DNA of 64,000 nt from Phascolarctos cinereus (taxonomy: Eukaryota > Chordata > Mammalia > Diprotodontia > Phascolarctidae): assembly GCF_002099425.1 (NCBI RefSeq), contig NW_018344273.1, positions 1,519,001-1,583,000 on the forward strand. Reading direction: 5' to 3'. The position numbers and the translations under genes were made by a program. The notes under the pieces are model-generated. The model saw only the letters and a program-made list of their open reading frames with translations. It was not told where the DNA came from and ran no database searches. The stretch's first letter is position 1; every line of letters starts with the position of its first letter. This document shows, piece by piece, positions 34,755 through 46,467 of this stretch.

Positions 34755-35808
34755 AGAAAGTTATTATGGTGACAAGGAAAATCAAGACACAAACTCAGAA
34801 GAGGACAATGTCAAAACACCTATGGGCAAAACCCTAAAGAAAAATGGGAATTGGTCTCAAGCCCAGAAAGAACTCATGGAAGAACTCAAAAAGGAGCTTA
34901 AAAATCATAAGAGAGATAGAGGAAAAATTGGGGAAAATGAGACTAATGTAAGAGACATGAAAAAAGAGTCAACAGCTTGAAAAACTACTTAAAGTAAAAT
35001 TGGTCAAATGGAAAAGAAAGCACAAAAGCTAATGGAAGAAAACAACACCTTAAAAATTAGAACTGGGCTAATGACTCTTTGAGACATCAAGAACTAATCA
35101 AACAAATTCAAAAGAATAAAAAATGGCAGAACATATAAAATACCTCATTAAAAAAACAATGGACCTGAAAAATAGATCCAGGAGACACAATGTCAGAATC
35201 ATTGACCTACCTGAGAGCCATCATCAAAAAGAGGACCTGAACAGTATCTTTCAAGAAATTGTCAAGGAAAACTGCCCTGATGTCCTGGAAGCAGGGGGCA
35301 AAATAGACATTGAAAAAATATCCACTGATCACCTCAGGAAAGAGATCGAAAAATAAAAACTCTAAGGAACATTATAGCCAAATTCCAGGACTATCAGGTC
35401 AAAGGAAAAATACTACAAGAGGCCAGAAAGAAATAATTCAAATATCAGGAAGCCACAATCAGGATTACACAGGACTTGGCAGCTGCAATATTAAAGGATT
35501 GGAAGTCATGGAACATGGTATTCCAGAAGGAAAGGAGCTAAGCCTACAACTAAGAATCACTGTCACTTACCAAGCTAAATTAAGCCTCACACATCAAGGG
35601 GGAGAACAGCCATTCAATTAAACAGAAGGATTTCAAGCTTTCATAAGAAGACCAAAACTAAACCAAAAGGCTGACTTCTAATATCAAACCTAAGAGAAAT
35701 ATAAACAGGTAAAAAGGGAAAAGAAAACATAAGGGATTCAATAGAGCTAAATTGTTTATATCTCTACATGGGAAAGTGAAATTTGTAATTCTTAAAAATT
35801 GTATCACT

Positions 35809-35960
35809 GGGGCAACTACATGGTGCAGTGGATAGAACTCTGTCCTTGGAATTAGGAGCTGAGTTCAAATCCAGCCTCAGACACTTGACACTTACTAGCT
35901 GTGTGACCCTGGACAAGTCACTTAACCCTGATTGTGTCACCAAAAAGCAAAAAAAAAAAC
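35809..35960 (+). mobile_element. Short tRNA SINE with poly(A) tail
   Basis: Head 'ggggcaactacatggtgcag', 'tggatagaactctgtccttg', 'cagcctcagacacttgacac', 'gtgaccctggacaagtcact', a short 3' part and an A run. Flanked by TGTATCACT (35800-35808 and 35961-35969). Inserted in the L1 inter-ORF spacer by the L1 machinery, to judge from the tail and TSD. Confidence 0.88.
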
Positions 35961-36560
35961 TGTATCACTAATAGTTCATAGTACTAGTATTGGTCATAGA
36001 TAGAGGGTACAGGTATAAGGTGAATCTGAAGGAATAGCACAAAATAATTAAGGGATGAGAAAGAGGAGTATACTGGGTGCAGAAGGAAGGGAGAAGTAAA
36101 ATGGGGTAAATTGTTTCACATGAAGGGAAGAGAAAGACCAATTACAGTGGAGTGGAAGATGGGAGGGGGGTGCCAAGCATTGCTTCAACTTTACTCTTAT
36201 CAGCATTGGCTCAAAGATGGAATAATATACATAATCAGCTGAATATAGAAACCTACCTTACCTGACTGGGAAGTAGGAGGGGAGGAGATCAATCAAGTAA
36301 AGGTGGGTGGGGTGGGAACTGACAAAAAGGAGGGAAGGTCAGGAGAGGTGGTAGACATAAGCAACACACTAGTGAGGAAGGAAATGGTGAAAAGACTGCA
36401 AGGACAAACAGGAGGAAGAATAGGGTGGAGTGATACACAAGTAGTAATGATGACTGTGAATGTGAATGGCATGAACTCTCCCATAAAACGGAAGCAGATA
36501 GCAGAGAGGATCAAAAATCACAATCCTACTACATGTTGTTTACAAGAAATATACTTGAAG

Positions 36561-37374
36561 TCAAGCCTAGCTATGTTTGAGAGATTTATCATAAATTTGA
36601 CTCTAGGGTGAGGAAATTTTTGGTCACAGCAACTCTAGGATACCATCTACTAAACCAGAGATAGTACAGTCTGTATCTGTGGAAAGAGTGCATGCATTGG
36701 CAAAAATCCCACACACTTCAAGGATTCAAGTGTAAAATAAAGACAATCTGTTTCTGATTCAACAATTATATTGTGAGATTTTATTAAGGAAATAAATCCA
36801 AATGAAATTCAAGTCTTGGAATACATGTCCTTTAAGTCATTGGAAAAAAGAATGATTGGGAGTCACAAAACATGCATATGAGTACTTTTATTTAAAAAAC
36901 ATCCAATAAGTATGCACATCTGTAAGTAACTAATATAAAATCACATTGAAGGAGGACTCTAACTGGTTGATGATATACAATTAGAAATCAATAGTTTATT
37001 GAAGTCAAGAATTATTATCCCCTGATTAAAAGTGACACAATATAAAACATTTCAATTAGTTGGTTAATTGTATGCCATACCATTTAATTATATACATTAA
37101 CTTCTCAGGTGGTTAAGTTATTTAGTATATTGTCTGGTGTTTGTTTGTTTGTTTGTTTTTATCATACCTGAAGTCTTAGTGTTGACATGTGTGGTGTTGC
37201 CAGTGAGATTAACTGTGTAATAATTTATCTAATTGACTACACGTGTAAACCAAATATACCAGTTGATATGAACATTAAATATGTGTTTTAAAGTGTTTGA
37301 GTTAATACCTGAACTCCAACATTCTTTCTTGGCTCCATTAATAAATTTCTTGTATTACATTGAAAAAGAATGAA
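36561..37374 (+). mobile_element. Retrocopy-like insert of a host transcript 3' end
   Basis: 814 bp that breaks the ORF2 frame of an L1. It is flanked by a 16-bp repeat with two mismatches (AGAAATATACTTGAAG at 36545-36560; AGAAACAAACTTGAAG at 37375-37390). It has ordinary 3'-UTR-like composition and ends 'ccattaataaatttcttgta', 'ttacattgaaaaagaatg': an AATAAA about 20 nt before a decayed A-rich tail. Near its 5' end a short frame closes with ATLGYHLLNQR and a stop (about 36585-36665), which could be the last codons of a parent gene. Parent not recognised; a non-coding source or an unknown SINE is possible. Confidence 0.5.
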
Positions 37375-37560
37375 AGAAACAAACTTGAAGCAGAGAGACA
37401 AACACAGAATAAAGGTAAGGGGCTGGGGCAGAATCTATTCTGCTTCAGCTGAAGTTAAAAAAAAAAAAGCAGGTGTAGGAATCTTGATCTCAGACAAAGT
37501 AAAAGCAAAAATACACCTAATTAAAAGAGATAAGGAAGGAAATCATATCTTGAGAGATCC

Positions 37561-37955
37561 AGCCATAACACCTCCTAAAACTTTGCACAGGGGACTCCTC
37601 TTCCCACACTCATTTCTTAAGGTTAGTAAAAAAAGTAAGTGATTATTGATGGAAATGGATGATAACTAAATCCAATTTAGGTTTTCTAAGCTCCCCCTAT
37701 TCCCAAACTGTGGATTACAAAGTTTAGATAAATAAAATTCCAATTTTCATGACCATGAGTGTTTCATGCTTTCATTTGTGAGTATTCTGAGACCAGAAGA
37801 AACAGAGTTTACTATCCCTATTGTATTTTTCTTTGACATGATTAGAAACTGGGGAGATACTAAACAAGGAGAAAGCAAGTTGGGCCCTTACCCACCAATA
37901 TCACCTGGCACTAGAACCTCTAGGACCTTGTTAAGACCAAGTGTCCTTACATTAG
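37561..37955. other. Unassigned sequence
   Basis: Follows the 3' edge of the L1. No repeat or gene recognised. Confidence 0.4.
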
Positions 37956-37959
37956 TATA

Positions 37960-38335
37960 GAGGGCAGTGGAGTTTCAGGGCCAGGCTCAGTGTGACCATA
38001 AGAAAGTCATTCCACTTTTCTGGGTCTTAGTTTCCTTGAGTGTAAAATAAAGCAATTAGACTTGATAATACTACAAACTTCTGCCATAAAACTTGAAAGC
38101 AATGAAATATAATTCAGAATTTCTCGTTAGTCTGACCTTTATTTTCAGTATGTTCAACTAGGTTGGGAGTCTGGGTGGGAACTAAGTGAATACAAGTTGT
38201 ATGATCACTGAATTGTCATGAACATTTAGTAACTCTGGGACCTTGGACAAGCAAAAAAAACTCTCTGTGCCTCAGTTTACCTATCTGCAAATGGGGAAAT
38301 AATTATATCTGATGCTTGTATAGAAATTTATGTTT
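37960..38335 (+). mobile_element. Two MIR-like SINE fragments
   Basis: 37965-38110 ('gagggcagtggagtttcagg', 'tcttagtttccttgagtgta') and 38215-38335 ('gtaactctgggaccttggac', 'gtgcctcagtttacctatct', 'gcaaatggggaaataattat'). Confidence 0.6.
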
Positions 38336-38560
38336 AATAAAAGTCTTTGTACATACATCTCATTTGATCCTTTCAACAACACTGTGCAGTTACTATAGGG
38401 ATTAATATTCTCATTTTACTAATAAGAAAACTGAAGTTCAGAGAGGTTAAATGACTTGCCTGGGGTCACAGAGGTAGGAAGAATTGGAGGCAGGATGTGA
38501 ACCAATATCTCTTCAGATTTCAAGTTCCACTCTCTTTCAACCATACCATATAGCCCTACT
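38336..38560 (-). mobile_element. MIR-like SINE
   Basis: Antisense order: 'ctcatttgatcctttcaaca', 'aataagaaaactgaagttca', 'gaggttaaatgacttgcctg', 'gggtcacagaggtaggaaga'. Confidence 0.7.
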
Positions 38561-38604
38561 AATATTTTCACTAACAACTCTGAAAGGTTGTTATGAGGAG
38601 GGGG

Positions 38605-38860
38605 GGCTTTTATTTAATGTCTACTATATGTCAGGCACTGTGTTAAGTGCTTTACAAGTATTATCTCATTTAATCCTCACAGCAACCCTGCAAGAAAGAT
38701 ACTGTTGTTCTCCCCATTTTATAGTTGGAGAAACTGAGGCAAACAGTGATTAAGTGACTTGCTCAGCGTCACACAGCTATTAAGTATCTAGACTATATTT
38801 GAATTCACGTCTTCCTGTCTCCACGACCAGTTCTATCCACTATATGATATAGCTGCCAAA
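38605..38860 (-). mobile_element. MIR/WSINE-like SINE
   Basis: Full set of antisense blocks: 'actatatgtcaggcactgtg', 'taatcctcacagcaaccctg', 'agttggagaaactgaggcaa', 'gtcacacagctattaagtat', 'ttctatccactatatgatat'. Followed by a GA-rich stretch at 38860-38945. Confidence 0.8.
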
Positions 38861-39044
38861 AGAGAGAAGAGGAGAGGAGAGCAGAGAAGAGAAGAGGAGG
38901 GGAGGGGAGAGAATAGAAAAGGGGAGGAGGAGATTGTGGGGAAAAGGTGGAGTAATGGTCATTATAATGAGGATATTAGAAAGTTAAGATGTCCCAGTGA
39001 TCAGAGGTCTCTAGGTAGACCCCTCTTTATGGTTCCTTCCAATG

Positions 39045-39316
39045 TCAACCAATCAATAAATAAGAATTTATGAAGTACCTATTATGTTCCAAATGCTGCA
39101 CTAAGCATCAGAACTATAAAAATGAAAATACAATAGTTTCTTCCTTCAAGTTGTATATACCTTCTTTTGTCTTCATTACCTCATGCCTGGACTTTTGCCT
39201 ATTGGTTGATCTCCCTATTACAAGTTTCTCCTCACTCCAGTCTATCCTCCACTCAGCTGCTGAGTGATCTTCCTAAAGTATAGGGTTTTGACCATGTCAA
39301 CCCCCACCCCACTGCC

Positions 39317-39359
<43 letters not shown>

Positions 39360-39735
39360 CCCGAACTCCAGTGGTTCCCTATCACCTCCAGATCAAATAT
39401 AAAACACTCTCCTTATTGTCCAAAGCCCCTCACAGCTACCCCTTCTTCCTAGACAATCTTCTTATACCTTACACTCCTCACTTACTCTTTGATCCAGTAA
39501 CACTGGCCTCCTTGCTCTTCCTGAAACAATATCTCTATCTCCCAGCTCTGGTCAGTTTCCCTGGCTTTCTATCATTCCTGAAATTCTCTCCCTACTCATC
39601 TCGGCCTCCTAGCTTCCCCAGCTTCTTTCAAATTCCCAATGCTCAATTCAAGTGCCTTCCCTCTATTTATTATCTCCAGTTTATCCTGTATGTAGCATGT
39701 TTGTATACAGTTATTTGCATTTCATTTCCCTCAAA
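39045..39735 (+). mobile_element. L2 LINE, 3' portion
   Basis: 39140-39735 follows the L2 3' region: 'ttgatctccctattacaagt', 'ctcagctgctgagtgatctt', a CA repeat (39320-39356), 'tccagtggttccctatcacc', 'caaagcccctcacagctacc', a 'gatccagtaacactggcctccttgct'-type block and a '...caaataaatgtttattga' tail. A short antisense L2 tail lies just upstream (39045-39135). The open frames across it are by-products of pyrimidine-rich sequence. Confidence 0.7.
39320..39356. repeat. (CA)n microsatellite
   Basis: About 36 bp of CA inside the L2 copy. Confidence 0.95.
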
Positions 39736-39836
39736 TAAATGTTTATTGAGTTGTTATTATTGGGAGAAACTATATATGTGTGTGTGTGTGTATGCAAATG
39801 CAATATATTAACACAAAGTAAATATGTGTTAATTTT

Positions 39837-39982
39837 TTTTTTGGCGAGGCAATTGGGGTTTAGTGACTTGCCCAAGGTCACACAGCTAGTGTCAAGAGTC
39901 TGCTCTGAGACCAGATTTGAACTCAGGTCCTCCTAACTCCAGGGCTGGTGCTGTAGCCACTGCACCACCTAGTTGCCCCAAG
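39837..39982 (-). mobile_element. Short tRNA SINE
   Basis: Antisense, with a T run at its left edge and 'gaggcaattggggtttagtg', 'cacagctagtgtcaagagtc', 'gaactcaggtcctcctaact', 'cactgcaccacctagttgcc'. TSD ATGTGTTAATTTT at 39824-39836 and 39983-39995, exact. Confidence 0.9.
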
Positions 39983-39999
39983 ATGTGTTAATTTTATGA

Positions 40000-40770
40000 G
40001 GGAAAATAGCAGAGGGATCAGGAAAGGCTTCATGTAGATGGTAGAATTTGAATTGAGGTTTGAAGGAAGTTAGAGCTTCTGAGAAAAAGTGAAGAGGAGC
40101 ATATTCTGAGCGTGTGGGACAGCCTGGACAAAAGCACAGAAACAGGAAATGGCATATCATTTGTGAGAAACAGCAAAAAGTACACTTTGGCTAAACCAAT
40201 GAGTGTGTAAAGGTGTATAATATATAATAAGACTGACAAAGTAGGCTGAAGCCAGATTTTAAAAGACCTTAAATACCAAACAGAGAAATTTGTATTTTAT
40301 TTGAGAGACAACAGGGTACCACTCCTGAGGGAGACACTTGAGAAGGGGAGACCAATTAAAAGATTGCTGCAGTAGTACAGGTAAAAATGATGGGGGTATC
40401 AACCAAGGTGGTGGCTATGTAAGTAGAGCATAGATGTAAAAGATGTGGGGAAGATACAAGAAGATTTGGCAACTGGAAAGATATGTGTAATAAGTGAAAG
40501 TGAGTTAAGGATGATTCTGGGATTCATATCTGGATGATTGTAAGGTTGGTATTGTCCTCAACAGAAAGAGGAAAGTTAAGAAAAGGTCAGGGGAGGATAG
40601 GAGGTAGGGAGAAAAGGTAATGAATCCTGTTTTACACCTGTTATTTTTGAGAAGCTTGTGGAAAATCCAAACTGGTGATGTATAACTGGAACTCAGGAGA
40701 GACAAGAATTAAATCTATGGTTCTGGGAGTCATCTACATAGAGATAATTAAAACCATGGGAGTTGATGGA
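40000..40770. mobile_element. Ancient interspersed repeat, family not named
   Basis: Wording such as 'agattgctgcagtagtacag', 'ccaaggtggtggctatgtaa', 'gactgacaaagtaggctgaa' is widespread in mammals. A second piece occurs at 62480-62640 ('ggactattacagtagttcaa', 'tcagggtggtggcagtgtca'). I recognise the pattern but not the family. Confidence 0.4.
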
Positions 40771-40771
40771 C

Positions 40772-40788
40772 AAAGAGAGAGAGAGAGA

Positions 40789-40840
<52 letters not shown>
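40772..40840. repeat. (GA)n microsatellite
   Basis: About 69 bp of GA with one 'gtaa' interruption. Confidence 0.95.
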
Positions 40841-40844
<4 letters not shown>

Positions 40845-41195
40845 TAAAAAAAAAATGGTTCAGAATGGATCCTTGGGGCATACCTATAGTTAGAGGGCAC
40901 AATATGGATGAAGGTTCAGCAGAAAACAGATACTTTCCTGGAGGAAAACTGGAAGAGAACAGTGTCAGAAAAACTCATAAATGAGAGAATCCAATATGCT
41001 TTCTTCTTTCCACTCACATTGCTGCCCCCTCATGCAAATTTTTATCACCTTACTCTTAGACTACTGGAAAAGCTTTCTAGTTGGTGTCCCTACCTCAAGT
41101 TTCTCCCCAGTCCAAGCTATTGTTCACTTAGCTGCCAAAGGGATTTTTCCTGAAGTCCAGATCTGACTATCACTCCCTGCACACCCACAATTCTT

Positions 41196-43899
41196 TTTTT
41201 ATATGTGTAGTCATGTAAAACTTCTATAGTAGTCATGTTGTGAAAAACTAACTCTATTTCCCTTAATCCTATGCCATCTCCCATTTATTCTATTCTTTCT
41301 TTTGGCTCTGTCCCTCCTCAGAAGTGTTTGCTTCTGATTACCCCCTTCCCCAATCTGTCCTCTCTTCTGTTATTCCCCCTTCTTATCCCTTTCCCACCTA
41401 TTTTCCTGTAGGGTAAGATAGATTTCCATACCCAATTGACTGCGTATGTTATTCCCTCCTTAAGCCCAATCCAATGAGAATAAGATTCACTCATTCCCTC
41501 TTACCTTCCCCCATTTCCCCTCCACTGTAAAAGCCTTTTCTTGTCTGTTTTATGTGAGATAATTTACCCCATTATACCTCTCCCTTTCTGCTTCTCCCAG
41601 TATAACCCAATTTCACCCCTTAATTTTACTCTCAAGATGTCACCCCTTCATCTTCAACTCACCCTGTGCCATCTATCTATCTATCCATCTATCTATCTAT
41701 CTATCCACATGCATACATATAATTTTTTTTCCCCTCCAACTACCTTAATACTGACAAACATCTCATGAGTTTCAAATATCATCTTTCCATGCAGGAATGT
41801 AAGCTTCAGTTCAACTTTAATAAGTTGCTTATGATTTCTCTTTCCTGTTTACCTCTTCATGTTTCTCTTGAGTCTTGTATTTGAAAATCAAATTTTCTAT
41901 TCGTCTCTGGTCTTTTCATCAAAAATGCTTGAAAGTCCCCTATTTCACTGAATGTCCATTTTTTCCCCTGAAAAATTGTACTCAATTTCACTGGGAGGTG
42001 ATTCTTGGTTGTAATCCTGTCTCCTTTGCCCTCTGGAATATCATATTCCAAGCCCTTGGGTCCTTTAATGTAGAAGCTGCTAAATCTTTTGTCATTTCCA
42101 CAGTCCTTGAATTGTTTCTTTCAGGCTGCTTGCAGTATTTTCTCCTTGACCTGGGAACTCTGGAATTTGGCTACAATATTCCTAGGAGTTTTCCTTTGTG
42201 GATGTCTTTCAGGAGGTGATCAGTGGATTCCTTTCAATTTCTATTTTGCCCTCTGGTTCTAAAATATCAGGGAAGTTTTCCTTGATAGTTTCTTGAAAGA
42301 TGATGTCTAGGCTCTTTTTTTGATCATGGTTGTCAGATAACCCAATGATTTTTAAATTATCTCTTCTGGATGCATTTTCCAGGTCAGTTGTTTTTCCAAT
42401 GAGATATGTCACATTGTTTTTTACTTTTTCATTCTTTTGGTTTTGTTTTACACTGTCTTCATTTCTCATAAAGTCACTAGCTTCCAATTCCTGCATTCTA
42501 ATTTTTAAGGAAATATTTTATTCAGTGAGCTTTTGCACTTCCTTTTCCATTTGTCCAATTCTGCTTTTTAAGGCATTCTTCTCCTCATTGGCTTTTTTGG
42601 ACCTCTTTTGCCATTTCAGAGGTACTTGTAGGCACCTGTAAATTTTCAGTTCTTCAAAGGTGATATGATAAGGAGCGAGGTGCTTACTCCTTTTCTGGCC
42701 TGTGCTCTGGCTATTTTTTAAGGTGTTATTTTATTCAGTATTTTTGGGTCCCTGCTAGCAAGCTGTTCACTTGTTTTTCATGATTTTCTTGCTTCACTCT
42801 TATTTCTCTTCCCAGTTTTTCCTCTACTTATCTTACTTGCTTCTCAAAATCCTTTTTGAGCCCTCCCATGGCCAGGGACCAATTCATATTTTTCTTAGAG
42901 GTTTTGGATGTAGCAGCTTTGACTTTGTTGTCTTCTTCTGGTTGTATGTTTTGATCTTCTTTGTCACCAAAGAAAGATTCTATGGTCTGACTTTTTTGCA
43001 AGGTTTGCCCATGATCCCAGCCAATTACTTGAGTTATAAACTCTTTGTTAAGGTAGGGGTCTGCTTCCACTATGGAGAATGTACTGTCCCAAGCTTTAGG
43101 GGTTTTGTGCAGCTGTTTTCAGAGATACTTCTTGGCACCTGTAAGTTTTCAGTTCTTCCAAGTTGGTGTGATAAAGGGCAAGGTGTTTACTCCTTTCCTG
43201 GCCTGTGCTCTGGTCTATGAGTACCCATAAGCACTCATTTCTGCCTTGGAACTGTGAGGAGGATTCTCTCTACACTACCACTACAAGCTCCACCATGCCA
43301 GTGCTCCTCCTTGCCCCAGGACCACCACCCACATCTGTGACCTAGATCTAAGCACAGGCAAAGCAAGAGAATCCTTCCTCAGTACTAGCAAAGAGATCCC
43401 TGCAATCCCCCTCTGATCAGTGACTTGATTCCCCCTCAGTCTGTGGGATGTAAGCTCTGGAAGCAGCCACAGCTCTGGGTCTGCAGCTGGGACTGGGGCT
43501 GGGACCAAGCTTCTCTCTCACCTGGGTCACAGACTTTTCCTAATGATCTTCTAAGTTCTCTTTGGCATTTATGGGTTCAGAAGTCAGGAAAACACCACAG
43601 CTGCCCATGTTTCAGGCCTCTGAGGCCTGCTCCAGGTTCACTGAGGCCTGTTTTGCCTGCATACCCACACCAAACTGCATTCCTCTTCCAGCCTCATGCA
43701 ATAGACCTTTCTAATCAACCATCCAGGTTGTCTTGGGCTGGAAATTTGTTTTCTTCTGTCTTTTTGTGGGTTCTGCTGCTTTAGAATTTGTTTAGAGTGA
43801 TTTTTACAGGTATTTGGAGAGGTTTGGGGGAGAGCTCAAGCAAATCACTGCTTTTACTCCACCATCTTAACTCCACCATCTTGGCTCCACTCCCCACCC
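41196..43899 (-). mobile_element. HAL1-like element, copy 2
   Basis: Short TSD CAATTCTT (41188-41195; 43900-43907). Same plan as copy 1 and over long stretches nearly the same wording: 5' UTR at the right ('ggagccaagatggtgga'), ORF1, inter-ORF spacer, 3' end at the left, no ORF2. ORF1 remains are open at 41857-42051 and 42209-42496 (TTDLENASRRDNLKIIGLSDNHDQKKSLDIIFQETIKENFPDIL region). It keeps the ORF1 middle that copy 1 lost. A 95-bp piece of its 5' UTR occurs a second time inside the ORF1 region (42618-42712 against 43119-43215). Confidence 0.75.
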
Positions 43900-44321
43900 C
43901 AATTCTTAACAGACTCCAATTACTATTATCTCTGGGATCAAACATAAAATCCTTTTCACCTTTTAAAGCTTTTTACAACCCAGCCCCTTCCTGCCTTTCC
44001 AACCTTCTTACAATTAATTCCCTTCAACATGGTCTATGATTCATCAACATATCAACATCATAGCAACATCAACAAACAGGTGTTTATGCTGTTCCTTGTG
44101 CATGACATGCTACCTCCCAGCTTTGTGCCTTTTTGCTAGCTATTTCTCATCCCTGGAATGCTCTCCTTCCCCATCTGCGCTCTTGATTTCATTCAAGACT
44201 CTGTTCAAATCCCTGTTTCTGCTATAGGCCTTTCCTGGTCTTCTCCCATTCTTCCCTAACCCTCACTGCAACTGGTGCCTTCCCTCTGATGCTACTTCTA
44301 TTTATACTCTATACACCTTAA

Positions 44322-44322
<1 letters not shown>

Positions 44323-44358
<36 letters not shown>

Positions 44359-44475
44359 AGATAGATAGATATAGATATAGATATAGATATAGATATAGAT
44401 ATAGATATAGATATAGATATAGATATAGATATAGATATAGATACAGATATAGATATAGATATAGAAATATAGATA
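44323..44475. repeat. (GATA)/(ATATAG)n microsatellite
   Basis: About 150 bp: GATA units, then a six-base ATATAG array. Inside the L2 copy. It produces an artificial Ile/Tyr open frame on the minus strand. Confidence 0.95.
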
Positions 44476-44649
44476 TATCACTTTTTGCCTATTCTTTTCC
44501 TTATTTAAAGGTGAGCTTTTTAAGGGCAGGAACTTTTTTTTGCCTCTTTTTGAGTCCCCAGGGCTTAACACAGTGACTGGAACATGACTACTATTTAATA
44601 AATGCTTGTTGTTGACTGAAATTAACTGAAGAGAGCTGGGCATTGGGGA

Positions 44650-45665
44650 TGGGGTAGAATAATGGAGACAAGGTCATGTTTATAGGCAGTAGGGAAAGAG
44701 TCAACCTTGGATTTTGCCTGCCATTCACTTACTACACTCCTAATCATGTAGTGTTGAATGCTATTGGAAAAAGTCATGTAATCATTCTGATTGGGTAAAC
44801 ACTACAAATTTATGATATCTACTCTCAGCTGGCTCTTTAATGACATGAGCCTAACCTTATACTCTTCTCTGATTGAATATCCATCACACTCCCAGTGAAA
44901 GGTGTTCCAAAACTTTCACTTCTCTCCTCAAGCCTCCTACAGGACTCTTCCCCCATTCTTTCAACAGAGGACCCCATATCATACTTTTAGTGGGAAAATA
45001 AAGGCCATTCACCATGAGCTCCCTTTGCTCTCCTTCTCTACATTTTCAAAATCCTCAATATTACTCCCCATTCTCTCCTTTACTGCAATTTCTTATGAAG
45101 ACATGGTACTTCTCAATGAGGTTAATTGTGTTCCTTATACCCTTAGACTACATTCTTTCAGGTCTTTTCTCTCACATTGCCCCCAACAAATGACCTCCTC
45201 TTATCTTCAATTTTCCCAGGGTTGCAATTAGAATAAGAGGAGATAGGCAAGAAGTCAAAAGATTCAGAGTAGAAAGCAGTGTGACATTGAACTGATGAAC
45301 TATGTCATCAAATTTAGGAAGTCTTGTGAAGTCAGAGCAAGCTTGGGAAAGAACTGAAGGCAAAAAAAAAACTGGACATCAAGGTGAGGATGAAGAATAA
45401 GTCAAGGGGGAAAATGAGAGGAAGAGATGGAAGATACATTACTTCAGGATTCTTGGTCATGGGAGTAGATGATGGTGAGATCAAAGGCATGACCTTTCTT
45501 GTGCGGATGGAGCAAAAGGGTGTGTTATGGGAATTGAGGAGATTGTTGACCTGGGAGGACAGATTATTTAATGGACCTCAACACATATACTGACATTTTC
45601 TAATATAAAAGCAAGTGTCTTACAAAGTGTGCAAATAATTCTTCAGGTAAATCAAAATCTGTTCA
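44650..45665. other. Unassigned intergenic sequence
   Basis: No gene. An LTR or old DNA-transposon origin is possible for 44880-45200, but I could not support either. Confidence 0.35.
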
Positions 45666-45669
45666 GTAC

Positions 45670-45890
45670 ACCTAGGAGAGGGCTTAGATTCAAGTAATTT
45701 AGTTTCTATACTTGGCCCTATCACAGATTATCTGTGTGGGCTTAAGTAAGTCATTTAACTTTTCAGTGTCTCATTTTTTACCACTATCAAATAGATATGA
45801 TAAATATTTCACTTTCCAAGCTTCACAGAGTTTTCACAAAGAGTAAATGGGATGATACATGGATGTACTTCAAAAATTTTAAGTATACAA
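45670..45890 (+). mobile_element. MIR-like SINE
   Basis: Contains 'gagggcttagattcaagtaa', 'ggccctatcacagattatct', 'gtaagtcatttaacttttca', 'gtgtctcattttttaccact' and 'cacagagttttcacaaagag'. Diverged. Confidence 0.6.
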
Positions 45891-46444
45891 ATGTAATCTT
45901 CAATTATAAATTATCCAGTTTTATCTTCAAAGGAAATAGCACCAATTTAACTAAAATGTTCCTTCACCTCAATAACTTTCCTCAACTTCCCCTTTTATTC
46001 ATCACTCTAGCATGCCCTCCACACTGTATTTCAAATGTTATGCACTTGGGTTCTTTGTCCCTGCTTCTCTACTTCTGGTTATGTGTCTTAAAGGTATGTC
46101 CCATCTGTACCATCAGACAAGAAAGTTCCCTGAAGTTTAGGATGTTTTCTTCGTCCCATGAATTACCCTTCTTCCTATCACTAATGCCCCTGTGTTTCCC
46201 TGGGTCATTTGTCATTTGCTCATTTCCTTTTGTTTCTGTTCTTACACCTTTTTAACGTGTGTGTATGTGTGCATTTGTTCTCCTCCTCCATTAGACTATG
46301 AAGAGCCCCATGGTCAAGGATTAGATCTCTCCCTTCTTCCTATCCCCACTCAGCATCCAAAGCAGGCTCCACTCAAGATGCATATATAGAGGGAGGAGAG
46401 AGGAGGTATTTGTCACCCCATGGTGCTGACTGACTTTTCATATC
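45891..46444. other. Upstream flank or intron of OR 2, no repeat named
   Basis: Pyrimidine-rich, with an L2-like trace at 45960-46110. It ends at the acceptor-like TATCTTTCAG (46441-46450). Confidence 0.35.
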
Positions 46445-46467
46445 TTTCAGTTGTGAAGATCACTTAA
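46445..46467 (+). promoter_or_regulatory. Splice acceptor before the OR 2 coding exon
   Basis: 'gactgacttttcatatctttcag' ends at 46450, 16 nt before the ATG at 46467. It has the same position and form as the acceptor of OR 1. Confidence 0.5.

Larger units (their letters stand above)
34213..37560 (+). mobile_element. L1, 5' UTR to ORF2 endonuclease, 3' part missing
   Basis: 5' UTR from about 34213, with repeated 'ccacatacttcagcaca / ccacatgcttcaacaaa' units. ORF1 from about 34715 (the expected ATG reads ATA), with open pieces 35123-35356 (DLPESHHQKEDLNSIFQEIVKENCPDVLEAGGK region) and 35310-35621. A purine-rich inter-ORF spacer spans 35700-36420. ORF2 starts near 36440 (MMTVNVNGMNSPIKRKQIAERI) and resumes at 37390 (DKHRIKVRGWGRIYSASAEV, GILISDKVKAKI) after an 814-bp insert. 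L1 wording stops near 37560. A SINE sits at 35809-35960. Confidence 0.75.
41000..44645 (+). mobile_element. L2 LINE split by a HAL1-like element
   Basis: 41000-41187 ('gactactggaaaagctttct', 'cttagctgccaaagggattt') and 43908-44645 ('agactccaattactattatc', 'aatgctctccttccccatct', 'aacacagtgactggaacatg', 'ttaataaatgcttgttgttg') are consecutive parts of one L2 3' region. The split is the HAL1-like insertion at 41196-43899. A GATA/ATATAG array has grown within its 3' part. Confidence 0.72.

Noticed and set aside
39371-39811. 146-codon open frame
   Set aside because: It runs over L2 sequence on the plus strand with no family resemblance and extends into a TG repeat; a chance frame in pyrimidine-rich DNA.
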